Source of the DNA: CAZBDU01 sp964490725
GTDB lineage: Bacteria > Spirochaetota > Spirochaetia > SZUA-6 > DRHE01
DNA length: 19,482 nucleotides
Direction of reading: 5' to 3'
Assembly: GCA_964490725.1 (NCBI GenBank)
Contig: CAZBDU010000104.1
Span: 1-19,482, forward strand
The notes under the pieces were generated by a model that saw nothing but the letters and a program-made list of their open reading frames with translations, did no database searches and was not told the DNA's origin. Of this stretch, positions 1 through 6,272 are shown piece by piece (positions within the stretch are counted from its first letter, which is position 1; every line of letters starts with the position of its first letter). The position numbers were made by a program, and so were the translations under genes.

Positions 1-57
1 CAGCGGTGATGGCTACAGTATACCCGATCCAGGCCTCCAGCACGACTTTTCCTACTG

Positions 58-170
58 CCTCAACAAGGAGTTGACCCGCCGCGCCCCAGTGATTCCCGGT
101 AGGCCGTTTGCGGAATTGCGCCCATCTTTCCCATGGCCGCCTCGCGGTCGGGTCCAACGAAATGTTGGAT
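58..170 (-). other. attC-like integron recombination site (attC-A)
   Basis: Read on the minus strand, this begins with R'' ATCCAAC (170-164), 16 nt after the stop of the 410-aa gene, and ends near R' GTTGAGG (64-58). The left arm AACATTTCGTTGGACCCG closely resembles the classical attC L'' arm AACAATTCGTTCAAGCCG. The right arm GGGTCAACTCCTTGTTGAGG pairs with it as an imperfect hairpin. One extra base falls in the left arm (GTTGGACCCG against GTTGACCCG), at the place where classical attC sites carry an extrahelical base. That gives the orientation, which matches the genes. The length of 113 nt is within the attC range. The last base of R' departs from the GTTRRRY consensus. Confidence 0.72.
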
Positions 171-186
171 TGCGCGAGTGGACTGT

Positions 187-1419
187 TCACCGCTTCGCAT
201 TTGGACTGACCGTTGGATAGTCCAAATGATGAGCAGCCCATCGTACGATCTCAGTCATCCAGTGTAGATGCTCGCCGAGCGACCAGCTCGCCTTGCCGGA
301 GGTTCGCCACAGTCGCCTACCCAGGAGGCGGAATGAAAGGGTGAACACGAGCGTTTGGCTCCAAAAGAAACACTCGGCATCCAAAGCGAGCTCTTGGCCG
401 GCAGTTTCGACGTCGAGTCGGTTGCCCATGCCCGAGCCGCTCTCGATTGCAAAGCGCACACCCGGTGCGGTCATCGCAATCCTTGGCTTCTTGAGGGACA
501 GCGTGGCGTCGATGCCGGCTGGAAGATGTAAGTACCCGAATTCCGGAACGGTCTGCTGCAATAGTCGGCGGTCGTCGTCGTCGGGTGCAATGTCGCTGGT
601 CGGCTTGGCGTAGTAGAAAAGTCGCGAGGGGTCGGAGTAGCCCGTGTTCGGCCCGAGCCTGACGTGTCGCCCGTAGGGACTCAGACCAAACGGGATGTCC
701 AGGCGGCGGCTGAGAGAGCGTAGCAGCGTGAGGAACACTGTCAGCTGGAGCAAGTCGTAGGGCGGATTGAGCTTCAGCGGGCGGAGCCTTCTGAGCACCA
801 ACGCCGCCTGGTAACAGAACGGAGTATCCGAAAACAGCTGGGGCTGAGATGCACCGGAAGGTGCAGGTTGCAGCACTTCGGTGCAGGCGTGGTTGAAGGG
901 CAAGCCGGCTGTGACAAAGTCCCGGTAAACGGTGTGACCGGCGATTCTGCGAGTCGCTAGTCCCACCAGAAGGAACGTACCGCCGATGCTAACAATGACT
1001 GCTGTGATGAGCGACCCGGCAGGTTGGGCCAGATACGCGACGATGCTTGACGCCGCAACACCGACGGCGAGCGCTAAGAGGACGACAACAAGAAGCAACT
1101 CGCCGATCCGTGTTGCAGACTCGGCCGCATCCGCAAGAGGGGACTTGTCCGGCGCCGCCTGAGCGATAATCGGTAGAGTGCGAGGTGGACGTTTCGGGGC
1201 AGTAGACCGTAGTTGCCTGCGGATTTCTCGGGCTGTCTTTTCGCGGACCGCCCGGCCGTCGATGCAGTGAAGGCCGACGACGTTGGGGCCGTCGAAGTCG
1301 GGGTCCGTGTCTGTTTCGACAACAAACTCCTTGGCTGGCTCGATCGGAGAGGTCTCTGGCCAGTGTTTATGATAGCCAGCCATGTTGCCGTGCTCGTCAA
1401 GCTGGATCTTGATTCTCAC
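187..1419 (-). CDS. cassette-borne two-TM membrane protein, function unknown
   Basis: I do not recognise this family. The product is about 410 aa. A soluble N-terminal part of about 100 residues precedes two closely spaced hydrophobic helices (about residues 107-130 and 135-155, the first rich in L and V). A soluble C-terminal domain of about 250 residues follows, containing LRRLRPLKLNPPYDLLQL and a segment around GPNTGYSDPSRLFYYAKP. I chose GTG at 1419 because a G6 run lies a few bases upstream on the minus strand. A TTG four codons further upstream is also in frame. The gene sits between two attC-like sites (58-170 and 1481-1596) with its stop 16 nt from the first, as expected for a gene cassette. 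It has no obvious enzyme motif. Its position beside defence-like genes makes a membrane effector possible, but nothing in the sequence shows that. Confidence 0.75.
   Translation of the reverse strand: MRIKIQLDEHGNMAGYHKHWPETSPIEPAKEFVVETDTDPDFDGPNVVGLHCIDGRAVREKTAREIRRQLRSTAPKRPPRTLPIIAQAAPDKSPLADAAESATRIGELLLVVVLLALAVGVAASSIVAYLAQPAGSLITAVIVSIGGTFLLVGLATRRIAGHTVYRDFVTAGLPFNHACTEVLQPAPSGASQPQLFSDTPFCYQAALVLRRLRPLKLNPPYDLLQLTVFLTLLRSLSRRLDIPFGLSPYGRHVRLGPNTGYSDPSRLFYYAKPTSDIAPDDDDRRLLQQTVPEFGYLHLPAGIDATLSLKKPRIAMTAPGVRFAIESGSGMGNRLDVETAGQELALDAECFFWSQTLVFTLSFRLLGRRLWRTSGKASWSLGEHLHWMTEIVRWAAHHLDYPTVSPNAKR
198..228. repeat. perfect 10-bp inverted repeat at the gene 3' end
   Basis: CATTTGGACT (198-207) and AGTCCAAATG (219-228) are perfect inverted copies separated by 11 nt. 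They lie inside the last codons of the 410-aa gene, just before its stop and the attC-like site. The repeat could act as an mRNA 3' hairpin, or it could extend the secondary structure of the neighbouring attC. There is no T tract, so a classical intrinsic terminator is not supported. Confidence 0.6.
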
Positions 1420-1480
1420 GGTGCCCCCCAAGTGCGTCCAAGACTAGGCCATCATATACTGCAGCAGGCATTTATGCGCA

Positions 1481-1596
1481 ATCCAACATAGAGCTCAGTT
1501 GCCGCGCCGAATCAGACGGCATCGAAACTACTTCATAAAGCAACTGCGCTGAGTCAGAGGGGCCGCTCCGCGGTCAACTCAAGCGTCATGTTGGGC
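1481..1596 (-). other. attC-like integron recombination site (attC-B)
   Basis: On the minus strand the site runs from R'' GCCCAAC (1596-1590) to R' GTTGGAT (1487-1481). Both match the core consensus (RYYYAAC and GTTRRRY). The arms are CCAACATGACGCTTGAGTTG and CAACTGAGCTCTATGTTGG. They pair as an imperfect hairpin with an internal unpaired patch and an extra base on the left side next to ACCGCG/CGCGGC. At 116 nt, with a variable middle and conserved ends, it has the form of attC. It lies 61 nt after the stop of the 306-aa gene and about 60 nt before the start of the 410-aa gene, so it is the cassette junction between them. Confidence 0.78.
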
Positions 1597-1657
1597 AGAG
1601 CGTCTCTTCTCATCTTAGCGATTGCCCCAGAACTCTCTCAGTCTTCCCCATTATGTA

Positions 1658-2578
1658 TCACCCCAGATTGTCGAGCAGATCAATATCAGACGTCTGGTTG
1701 TTGGACTTGGTCGTTGCTAGCACTCCTTGTTCCTGCCATTCTAGAATGACGGCTATCGCGAAATCGAGCGAAAACTGGGCACGGTCTTCAAGATCACTTT
1801 CGGAGAACTTATCGAGATTCTTGACTATCTGCATGTGCCTCAAGAAGTCCATTCGATGTTCACCGAGAAATTGCATACTTGTGGCTGCCTGGCCCCATTG
1901 AAGAATCGCGCCACGCAGTTCCTTTGCCAAACCATAAAAAGACTCACTTCGATACCTTTCTGCGTAGTCATCTCGCATGACCTCTTTGAGCTCGCTAGAG
2001 GCACCCCAATATCCAGTAAGTTCACCAGCAGCGAGAAAAAGCTCTGTCTCGTCGAATACAACTGATGAAAAGACTTCCGCACACTGTGTAATACATGACC
2101 GGTAATTTCCCTTCTCAAATGCTTTCTCAGCATCAGTCACCTTGTTCCTCAGATTCTTATTGAATATCAGCTGTGAAAGGAAGACCTCGTCATACGAAAT
2201 CTTGAACCGGTCGGTGCACATCTTCCTGACGAAATCGCCTGTGTATCCCTTGTATTTGACGACGGATTCTATCGAGGGAACATCTCCTTGATGCTGTATT
2301 CCATTTCTCATTCTGTGCATACTCTCGATTTGCTCCTTCAATGGGAGATTGTCAATTAGTCTCACTAGATCTGGAAATTCGAGATGCTGTTTCTTCCTAG
2401 AAGGATTAATGTTCTCTATTGTCGCTATCGTTCTTAGGATCATCTCAACGGTATTGTCAAAATGAAGAATAGCAAGCATCCTACTGACGCTATCAGTCTT
2501 GGATGCATGAGCACAACCGTGAAGATAGAGGGCCTTAGCCAAGACTAGGCTCTTGATGCCGGATGTATTCTCTTTCAT
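1658..2578 (-). CDS. HEPN-like protein of unknown function
   Basis: This is a 306-aa, largely helical protein with no signal peptide or membrane segment. The clearest feature is RNGIQH at residues 91-96. It follows a hydrophobic helix and the segment ESMHRM, and it forms an R-N-x3-H (Rx4H) motif of the kind that marks HEPN RNases and related helical domains. A second helical region (about 150-270) contains KAFEKGNYRSCITQCAEV. HEPN proteins commonly act as RNases in toxin and defence systems, but some HEPN-like domains are inactive, so RNase activity is inference. The start is ATG with a weak GAGAG upstream. The gene is markedly AT-richer than the core genes to the right. It is followed by attC-B and is therefore probably the coding part of one cassette. 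Confidence 0.72.
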   Translation of the reverse strand: MKENTSGIKSLVLAKALYLHGCAHASKTDSVSRMLAILHFDNTVEMILRTIATIENINPSRKKQHLEFPDLVRLIDNLPLKEQIESMHRMRNGIQHQGDVPSIESVVKYKGYTGDFVRKMCTDRFKISYDEVFLSQLIFNKNLRNKVTDAEKAFEKGNYRSCITQCAEVFSSVVFDETELFLAAGELTGYWGASSELKEVMRDDYAERYRSESFYGLAKELRGAILQWGQAATSMQFLGEHRMDFLRHMQIVKNLDKFSESDLEDRAQFSLDFAIAVILEWQEQGVLATTKSNNQTSDIDLLDNLG

Positions 2579-2674
2579 TTATCATCTCTCTCGTCGCTAA
2601 CCCAATGTCGCCAGTGCTTGCAGGAAACGCGGAATCCCTTGGCAGTCAAGTGAATGACGATGTTGCCCTGTCGA

Positions 2675-3712
2675 TCAATCAAGTTTCTCAAATTTGGGCT
2701 TCGGGGCGACTATTCGAGTTGCCATTTGCTTGATATGGAGCCAATCTGGAGCATTCACGCTGAGAAGACGTTCACTCGCCGATAATAGGTCTTGTTGAGC
2801 AGCCTCGTTCAAGGCATCCTCAATCTCCAGCACCGTCGCATCTGGATACTTCTCCAACTGCTCTTGAATCCGCTGTCCTTTTGCACTGGGCTTGGCGTAG
2901 TAGGGCGGTGTCGGTTGCTTGCCAAGGGTGCAAATTGCTCGTGCCACGGCATGATACCCATCGTTGAAGAGACCGACAAAGCCGTTGGGATCATCTAGAG
3001 TCACAAGCCACAGACCATGCTTTGGGGAGTAGCTGATTCCAGGACGCCTCTGCGTCTTATGATCTTCAGGTATGATTCCTATCCTCAATCCACGTCCGCC
3101 TTCAAGTAGACTTGAATTCGACTTAATTGTTGTCGCGAAATAACGTGGATCGTCCTTGACGGAAAGAAAGAGGTCCGTCTTCCATATCTGCTTGATACGT
3201 GAAGGAAGCTCTGGCTCGGCCTCCTTGCCGCGGGCAGCCTGAGCTACCCATGGTCCAAACCTAAATGGTCGTCCGCTTCCTTCTGGTAACAGATAGGCAT
3301 CTGTTCCCGCTTGGTCAATGACAGCATCCAAGAAGCCCAAGTATTTGGCTCGCTCATATCCAAACATAACAGACATGGGTTCCGCGTCTCTGACGAATCT
3401 GCTTGCTCTCCTGATTGCACGTTGCACTGGGTTAATCACACGAGGTTCGAGCCCCATAATCGCTTCATGGACAGCCCACTCAAAACCGTCACCCCTCATC
3501 CCTTTGTCGCGCTCCAACCGCACGACCTTCGAAAGCTGTCGCATACGAACATTCTGGATCGGAGTGTTGAGGTCTGTTAGGTCTTCCTCGCTCAACGAGT
3601 CAATAAGTGCTCGCAATACGGAACGAGCAACTGCGTAAAGCGCGCGCCCGTACTCATCAATGGGCGCGTTTTGTTCGATGAAGGTTACTCTTGGCGTACC
3701 CGCAGGCCTCAT
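2675..3712 (-). CDS. candidate PD-(D/E)XK-type nuclease, cassette array
   Basis: The protein is 345 aa and soluble. I chose ATG at 3712 because GGAGG lies eight bases upstream on the minus strand. The open frame extends to 3823, but the extra 37 codons have no comparable ribosome site and read as low-complexity sequence. In this numbering there is a conserved-looking helix RGDGFEWAVHEAI (about 73-85, with E78 and E83), then IWKTDLFLSVKD (D180), then YFATTIKSN (K197). An acidic helix, an Asp on a strand and a (T/S)xK on the next strand 17 residues later is the layout of PD-(D/E)XK restriction-type nucleases. The segment SLLEGGRGLRIGIIPED follows directly. This assignment rests on motif shape only. 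A stand-alone restriction endonuclease or a defence effector is plausible. No partner methyltransferase is adjacent; the one in this window is 1.4 kb upstream. Confidence 0.65.
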   Translation of the reverse strand: MRPAGTPRVTFIEQNAPIDEYGRALYAVARSVLRALIDSLSEEDLTDLNTPIQNVRMRQLSKVVRLERDKGMRGDGFEWAVHEAIMGLEPRVINPVQRAIRRASRFVRDAEPMSVMFGYERAKYLGFLDAVIDQAGTDAYLLPEGSGRPFRFGPWVAQAARGKEAEPELPSRIKQIWKTDLFLSVKDDPRYFATTIKSNSSLLEGGRGLRIGIIPEDHKTQRRPGISYSPKHGLWLVTLDDPNGFVGLFNDGYHAVARAICTLGKQPTPPYYAKPSAKGQRIQEQLEKYPDATVLEIEDALNEAAQQDLLSASERLLSVNAPDWLHIKQMATRIVAPKPKFEKLD

Positions 3713-3914
3713 CCGTATTTCCTCCGTTTTCAGCCCGACCGTCGGGATGCGTGGACGCGCCGCTCTCCAGTGACACTCCCCTGATAGGCGGCCGACCGTT
3801 TCCGCGTTGCCACACCCATCCATGATACACCTGATACTGCTGTCAGGTTAGACTGGTTCCGTCATCCGTCTCCCGTCTTGCTCTCAAGCAATAGTCGTCA
3901 AGTATTCGGCTTGT
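3713..3914. other. intergenic spacer without a clear attC
   Basis: This 202-nt spacer lies between the 195-aa and 345-aa genes. On the minus strand it holds the ribosome site of the 345-aa gene (GGAGG near 3724) and a single GTCTAAC that could serve as an R'' core (3853-3847). No matching GTTRRRY core follows before the next gene, so I do not call an attC. Short inverted repeats CCCGAC/GTCGGG (around 3744-3756) and CCTGA/TCAGG (around 3829-3846) are present, with no evident role. Confidence 0.5.
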
Positions 3915-4502
3915 CTAGAGCAAACCGTTTTCCTTCATGATACCTTCGTACTCCGTAAGCGCGGTGTCGAAAAGCTCATCCAATGTACAGAGTCGTCTCC
4001 CGTCTCTAGTGGTAATGTCTCCCGTTATCACGACCTCGAAGTCCTTGTCGATCTCTACTCTTCCCGATGCGTATTCGACAACCATGTCTACCGTCTCACC
4101 GGGGGGGACCTTCAACCCCTCGACCAGAGGCCCGACAATAGGCTCGACGCCTGATCGATACCCGTCGCGGAGCGGGTGTCCGTGCTTGTATTCATTGTTC
4201 AGATCCACAATCAGCTGAAGATGGAAGGAGGCGTTTATCGCGTCCTCCATGATCCTCGGACTAAGGCCCTTCGCTCGTAGGTTAACCTTGATAATATCTC
4301 GGAGCGAGGCAAGGTCACTGATTATCGCGTTCACATCACTCCGCAGCTGGGGCGGGCTGCTAGACCCGAACCTCACGCGTGTAAAGAGTTCCCACTTCGT
4401 GACGTTAATGCTGGTCTCGGCGCTTGGACTAAGCTTCTTGAGGCGGCGTTCCACCGAGGCATAGAGAATCTGCATGCGTTCCTTAAGGCTGTTGATATTC
4501 AT
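3915..4502 (-). CDS. hypothetical protein with NxxKHG motif
   Basis: This 195-aa soluble protein is not one I recognise. ATG at 4502 is preferred because a G-rich GGGGTGTGG lies upstream at suitable spacing; a GTG two codons earlier is also possible. The N-terminal half is helical (LKERMQILYASVERRLKKL) and ends in LQLIVDLNNEYKHGHPL near residues 96-112. Helical domains that end in D-x-x-N-x-x-KHG occur in several HEPN-like and abortive-infection-type families, but one motif is weak evidence. The C-terminal part is predicted to be mainly beta strands (VDMVVEYASGRVEIDKDFEVVITGDI). A TATATAGT element about 15-20 nt upstream on the minus strand could be a -10 box. It is co-oriented with all other accessory genes. 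Confidence 0.68.
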   Translation of the reverse strand: MNINSLKERMQILYASVERRLKKLSPSAETSINVTKWELFTRVRFGSSSPPQLRSDVNAIISDLASLRDIIKVNLRAKGLSPRIMEDAINASFHLQLIVDLNNEYKHGHPLRDGYRSGVEPIVGPLVEGLKVPPGETVDMVVEYASGRVEIDKDFEVVITGDITTRDGRRLCTLDELFDTALTEYEGIMKENGLL

Positions 4503-4715
4503 ACCCACACCCCAAGAGTACTATATACCGTCACGAAAGCTGGAGCTACCGCGTGATCGTCTTGGACCGCTTCCGATGTACCCGCATGGCCGATGGGCGG
4601 ACGGACGCCGTGCGGTGTGCCGCGGGACCCATCCCATCAGACCCACCAACGGGCACAGATCTCCTGATCTCGTCTGACTGCCCCACAACTGGTTCGCGCC
4701 ATCACACCAGTGAGA
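4503..4715. other. spacer with short hairpins and possible -10 box
   Basis: The spacer separates the 35-codon and 195-aa genes. It contains a near-palindrome around 4700-4718 (ATCACACCAGTGAGATCA) just past the 35-codon stop, and AGATC/GATCT (around 4657-4670). On the minus strand it has TATATAGT close to the next gene. I find no pair of attC core sites here, so if this is a cassette boundary the site is degraded or lost. Confidence 0.4.
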
Positions 4716-4823
4716 TCAGCCTGACAACTCCGCAGCAGGCGGGAGTTCTTGAAGTCCGAAAAGACACCGTGCCGCCGCCCGTCTCGCGACTGCTGCACGG
4801 TTTTGGATGGTGGCTTCACTCAT
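4716..4823 (-). CDS. very small coupled ORF, 35 aa, possibly a truncated gene
   Basis: A short frame starts at ATG 4823, inside the end of the 81-aa gene; the two overlap in the string ATGAGTGA. A strong ribosome site, GGAGGAG, lies seven bases upstream. That spacing, together with the stop/start overlap, argues for real translation by coupling. The product begins MSEATIQNRAAVARR and ends ELPPAAELSG, and is predicted to be helical and basic. It is too short to assign. It may be a genuine small protein or the surviving N-terminus of a larger gene cut off near 4715, where sequence with no clear coding character begins. Confidence 0.45.
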   Translation of the reverse strand: MSEATIQNRAAVARRAAARCLFGLQELPPAAELSG

Positions 4824-5061
4824 CGCCCTTCTCCTCCGGAGTCCTCTGAGACGAAACGGCCCCGTCGTGCCGACGCTGTCCCTCAAACCTGCTTCGATGT
4901 GACGGTCCTTGCCTCACAAACACCAAAGCTTGTAACTTAGGCAGTCTGAACGGACCGTCGTCATCCAAGAGATCCTTCGGCAAAGCTTCGAAACCAGAGT
5001 TCAACCAGATGTCGATTAATGACGGTGGAAATCCTAGCGTGCCAAGCTCTTGAGTCCTCAT
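4816..5061 (-). CDS. small ORF immediately after the attC-like site
   Basis: The product is 81 aa. It starts at ATG 5061, only two bases past the R' core of the attC-like site. AGGAG is seven bases upstream and lies inside the attC right arm. Starts placed this close to the core are typical of integron cassettes. The first 50 residues look protein-like (LGFPPSLIDIWLNSGFEALP, then a DDD stretch and LPKLQALVF). The last 30 are basic, glutamine- and arginine-rich and less convincing, so the frame may be disturbed towards its end. The N-terminus loosely resembles the lead-in of Hel308-type helicases, but no helicase motif follows, so I do not assign it. It overlaps the 35-codon gene by eight bases. 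Confidence 0.5.
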   Translation of the reverse strand: MRTQELGTLGFPPSLIDIWLNSGFEALPKDLLDDDGPFRLPKLQALVFVRQGPSHRSRFEGQRRHDGAVSSQRTPEEKGDE

Positions 5062-5062
5062 T

Positions 5063-5132
5063 CTCTAACTCCTACACGGATCACATTTCCACTTCGCGGG
5101 TCTCCTTTGAGCCACACAGCGTCATGTTGGAC
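5063..5132 (-). other. degenerate attC-like site after the methyltransferase (attC-C)
   Basis: On the minus strand R'' GTCCAAC (5132-5126) is followed by ATGACGCT, the same arm as in attC-B; the two share CCAACATGACGCT. The right end is GGAGTTAGAG with core GTTAGAG (5069-5063). CTGTGTGG and CCGTGTAG pair across the site if G-T pairs are allowed. R' deviates at its last base and the hairpin is weaker than in the other two sites. The site begins 15 nt after the methyltransferase stop and ends 2 nt before the next start codon, exactly where a cassette junction should fall. Confidence 0.5.
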
Positions 5133-5147
5133 AGCCTCCATGGGCCG

Positions 5148-6266
5148 TCACCTCGGTGTGAGGAGGAGATCGACTTCTCCTTTGCTAGGCAAAACGGCAC
5201 ATCCTTGGCCGAAGAGCCTTGTCTGACTAGGACGAAGCAACGGCCTAGGAATCTCGGTCAGTTCCTTGCCGTAGAACACCTCTCTGAGGACTCCGACCGT
5301 CGTCTTGTAGGTGAACTCTCGGGCGTCAGTGCGCACGTATATGGTGGCGTCCTCTGCCATCACGCGAGCCGCGCTGGCGAAAGCGTCCCGGATTAGGTTT
5401 TGATAGGCACGACGCGCCTCGAACTTACCCCGTTTGCCGTTGCCGTGCCGAAGTGCGTTTGCTGGTCCTCCGAGCAACCACAATCGAATCCACTGGTCGT
5501 AGTGGTAATTCGTAACAGCATAATACGGTGGAGACGTGAAGAGGAGCTTCGCCTTTGGGAGTAGGCCGTCATCCACTTGTTGCCGCAAGGCTGACAGCTT
5601 CTGGATGCTGTCGCCAAGATACATACGGCCACAAGCCGTTCGAGGAGTACCCATCGCGTAGCGCCACGGCAACCTACTCTTGACAAACGTGAGGGGATCG
5701 AGGTCCGGAGGATCCAGATCGCGCTCGGACCACCACTTCAGCGCGTACTGCGGTGACATCGACTTGGTCTGCCGCAGCTGGTTCGACAGAGCTGCGCCCT
5801 TCCTCCCGTGCAGATAGACAAGGAGCAGAGCCATCAAGGTGCGGTCTCGTCTATCGTTGGCCCAGTCCAGTCTATCCCTCGCGGCGCATAGAAATCTTCT
5901 CACTCGACGAGAGTAGCAACCATGGAAAAAACGCGGTAGGCGTCGTGCCTCGTCTCGGTAATCGCTCGAAAACCCGGCGATTTGGTCTAGCCGCTCTACA
6001 ACTTCGTCTTGAGGCGCGGCGTCTAGTTTTGCTGCCCCGTATACGAACCCAACCGGGTTTATCTCGATTCCGATAGCCCGACGTCCTCTGGTAGCGGCAC
6101 TGAACACCGAAGTGCCCCTGCCGGCGAAGGGATCGAGCACTAGATCACCGGGTCGGCTGTGGTTTTGAACAACTTCATCGGCGAAAGGAACGGGAAACAT
6201 GGCGTAGTATGGGCCGACGCCTGCCCAACGGCTTGCCGCGTCTTGGTAAGATCGCTTGGTCTGCAT
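5148..6266 (-). CDS. amino-type DNA methyltransferase (N6-adenine or N4-cytosine)
   Basis: The 372-aa enzyme would transfer a methyl group from S-adenosylmethionine to an exocyclic amino group in DNA. The AdoMet-binding motif DPFAGRGT is at residues 45-52, followed by GIEINP (66-71). YLGDS (216-220) and the catalytic TSPPYY (244-249) come later. About 190 residues separate motif I from motif IV, which could house the target recognition part and gives an alpha-like motif order. TSPPY occurs in both N4-cytosine and N6-adenine enzymes, so the base cannot be decided. The start lies six bases after the NurA stop and the ribosome site is weak, which suggests coupling. In this operon the likely role is to mark self DNA against the HerA-NurA machine, by analogy with modification-linked defence systems. 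That role is inference. Confidence 0.88.
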   Translation of the reverse strand: MQTKRSYQDAASRWAGVGPYYAMFPVPFADEVVQNHSRPGDLVLDPFAGRGTSVFSAATRGRRAIGIEINPVGFVYGAAKLDAAPQDEVVERLDQIAGFSSDYRDEARRLPRFFHGCYSRRVRRFLCAARDRLDWANDRRDRTLMALLLVYLHGRKGAALSNQLRQTKSMSPQYALKWWSERDLDPPDLDPLTFVKSRLPWRYAMGTPRTACGRMYLGDSIQKLSALRQQVDDGLLPKAKLLFTSPPYYAVTNYHYDQWIRLWLLGGPANALRHGNGKRGKFEARRAYQNLIRDAFASAARVMAEDATIYVRTDAREFTYKTTVGVLREVFYGKELTEIPRPLLRPSQTRLFGQGCAVLPSKGEVDLLLTPR

Positions 6267-6272
6267 CGGAGA

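Noticed and set aside
2596..2668. Possible attC between the 345-aa and 306-aa genes
   Set aside because: GTTAGCG and GGGCAAC resemble core sites at the right positions, but both break the consensus and the arms do not pair convincingly.
3713..3914. Possible attC between the 195-aa and 345-aa genes
   Set aside because: One RYYYAAC-type core is present (GTCTAAC), but no GTT core follows on the same strand before the next gene.
4816..5061. Hel308-like helicase N-terminus
   Set aside because: Only a loose resemblance in the first 40 residues; no Q motif, Walker A or DEAD/DEAH motif follows.
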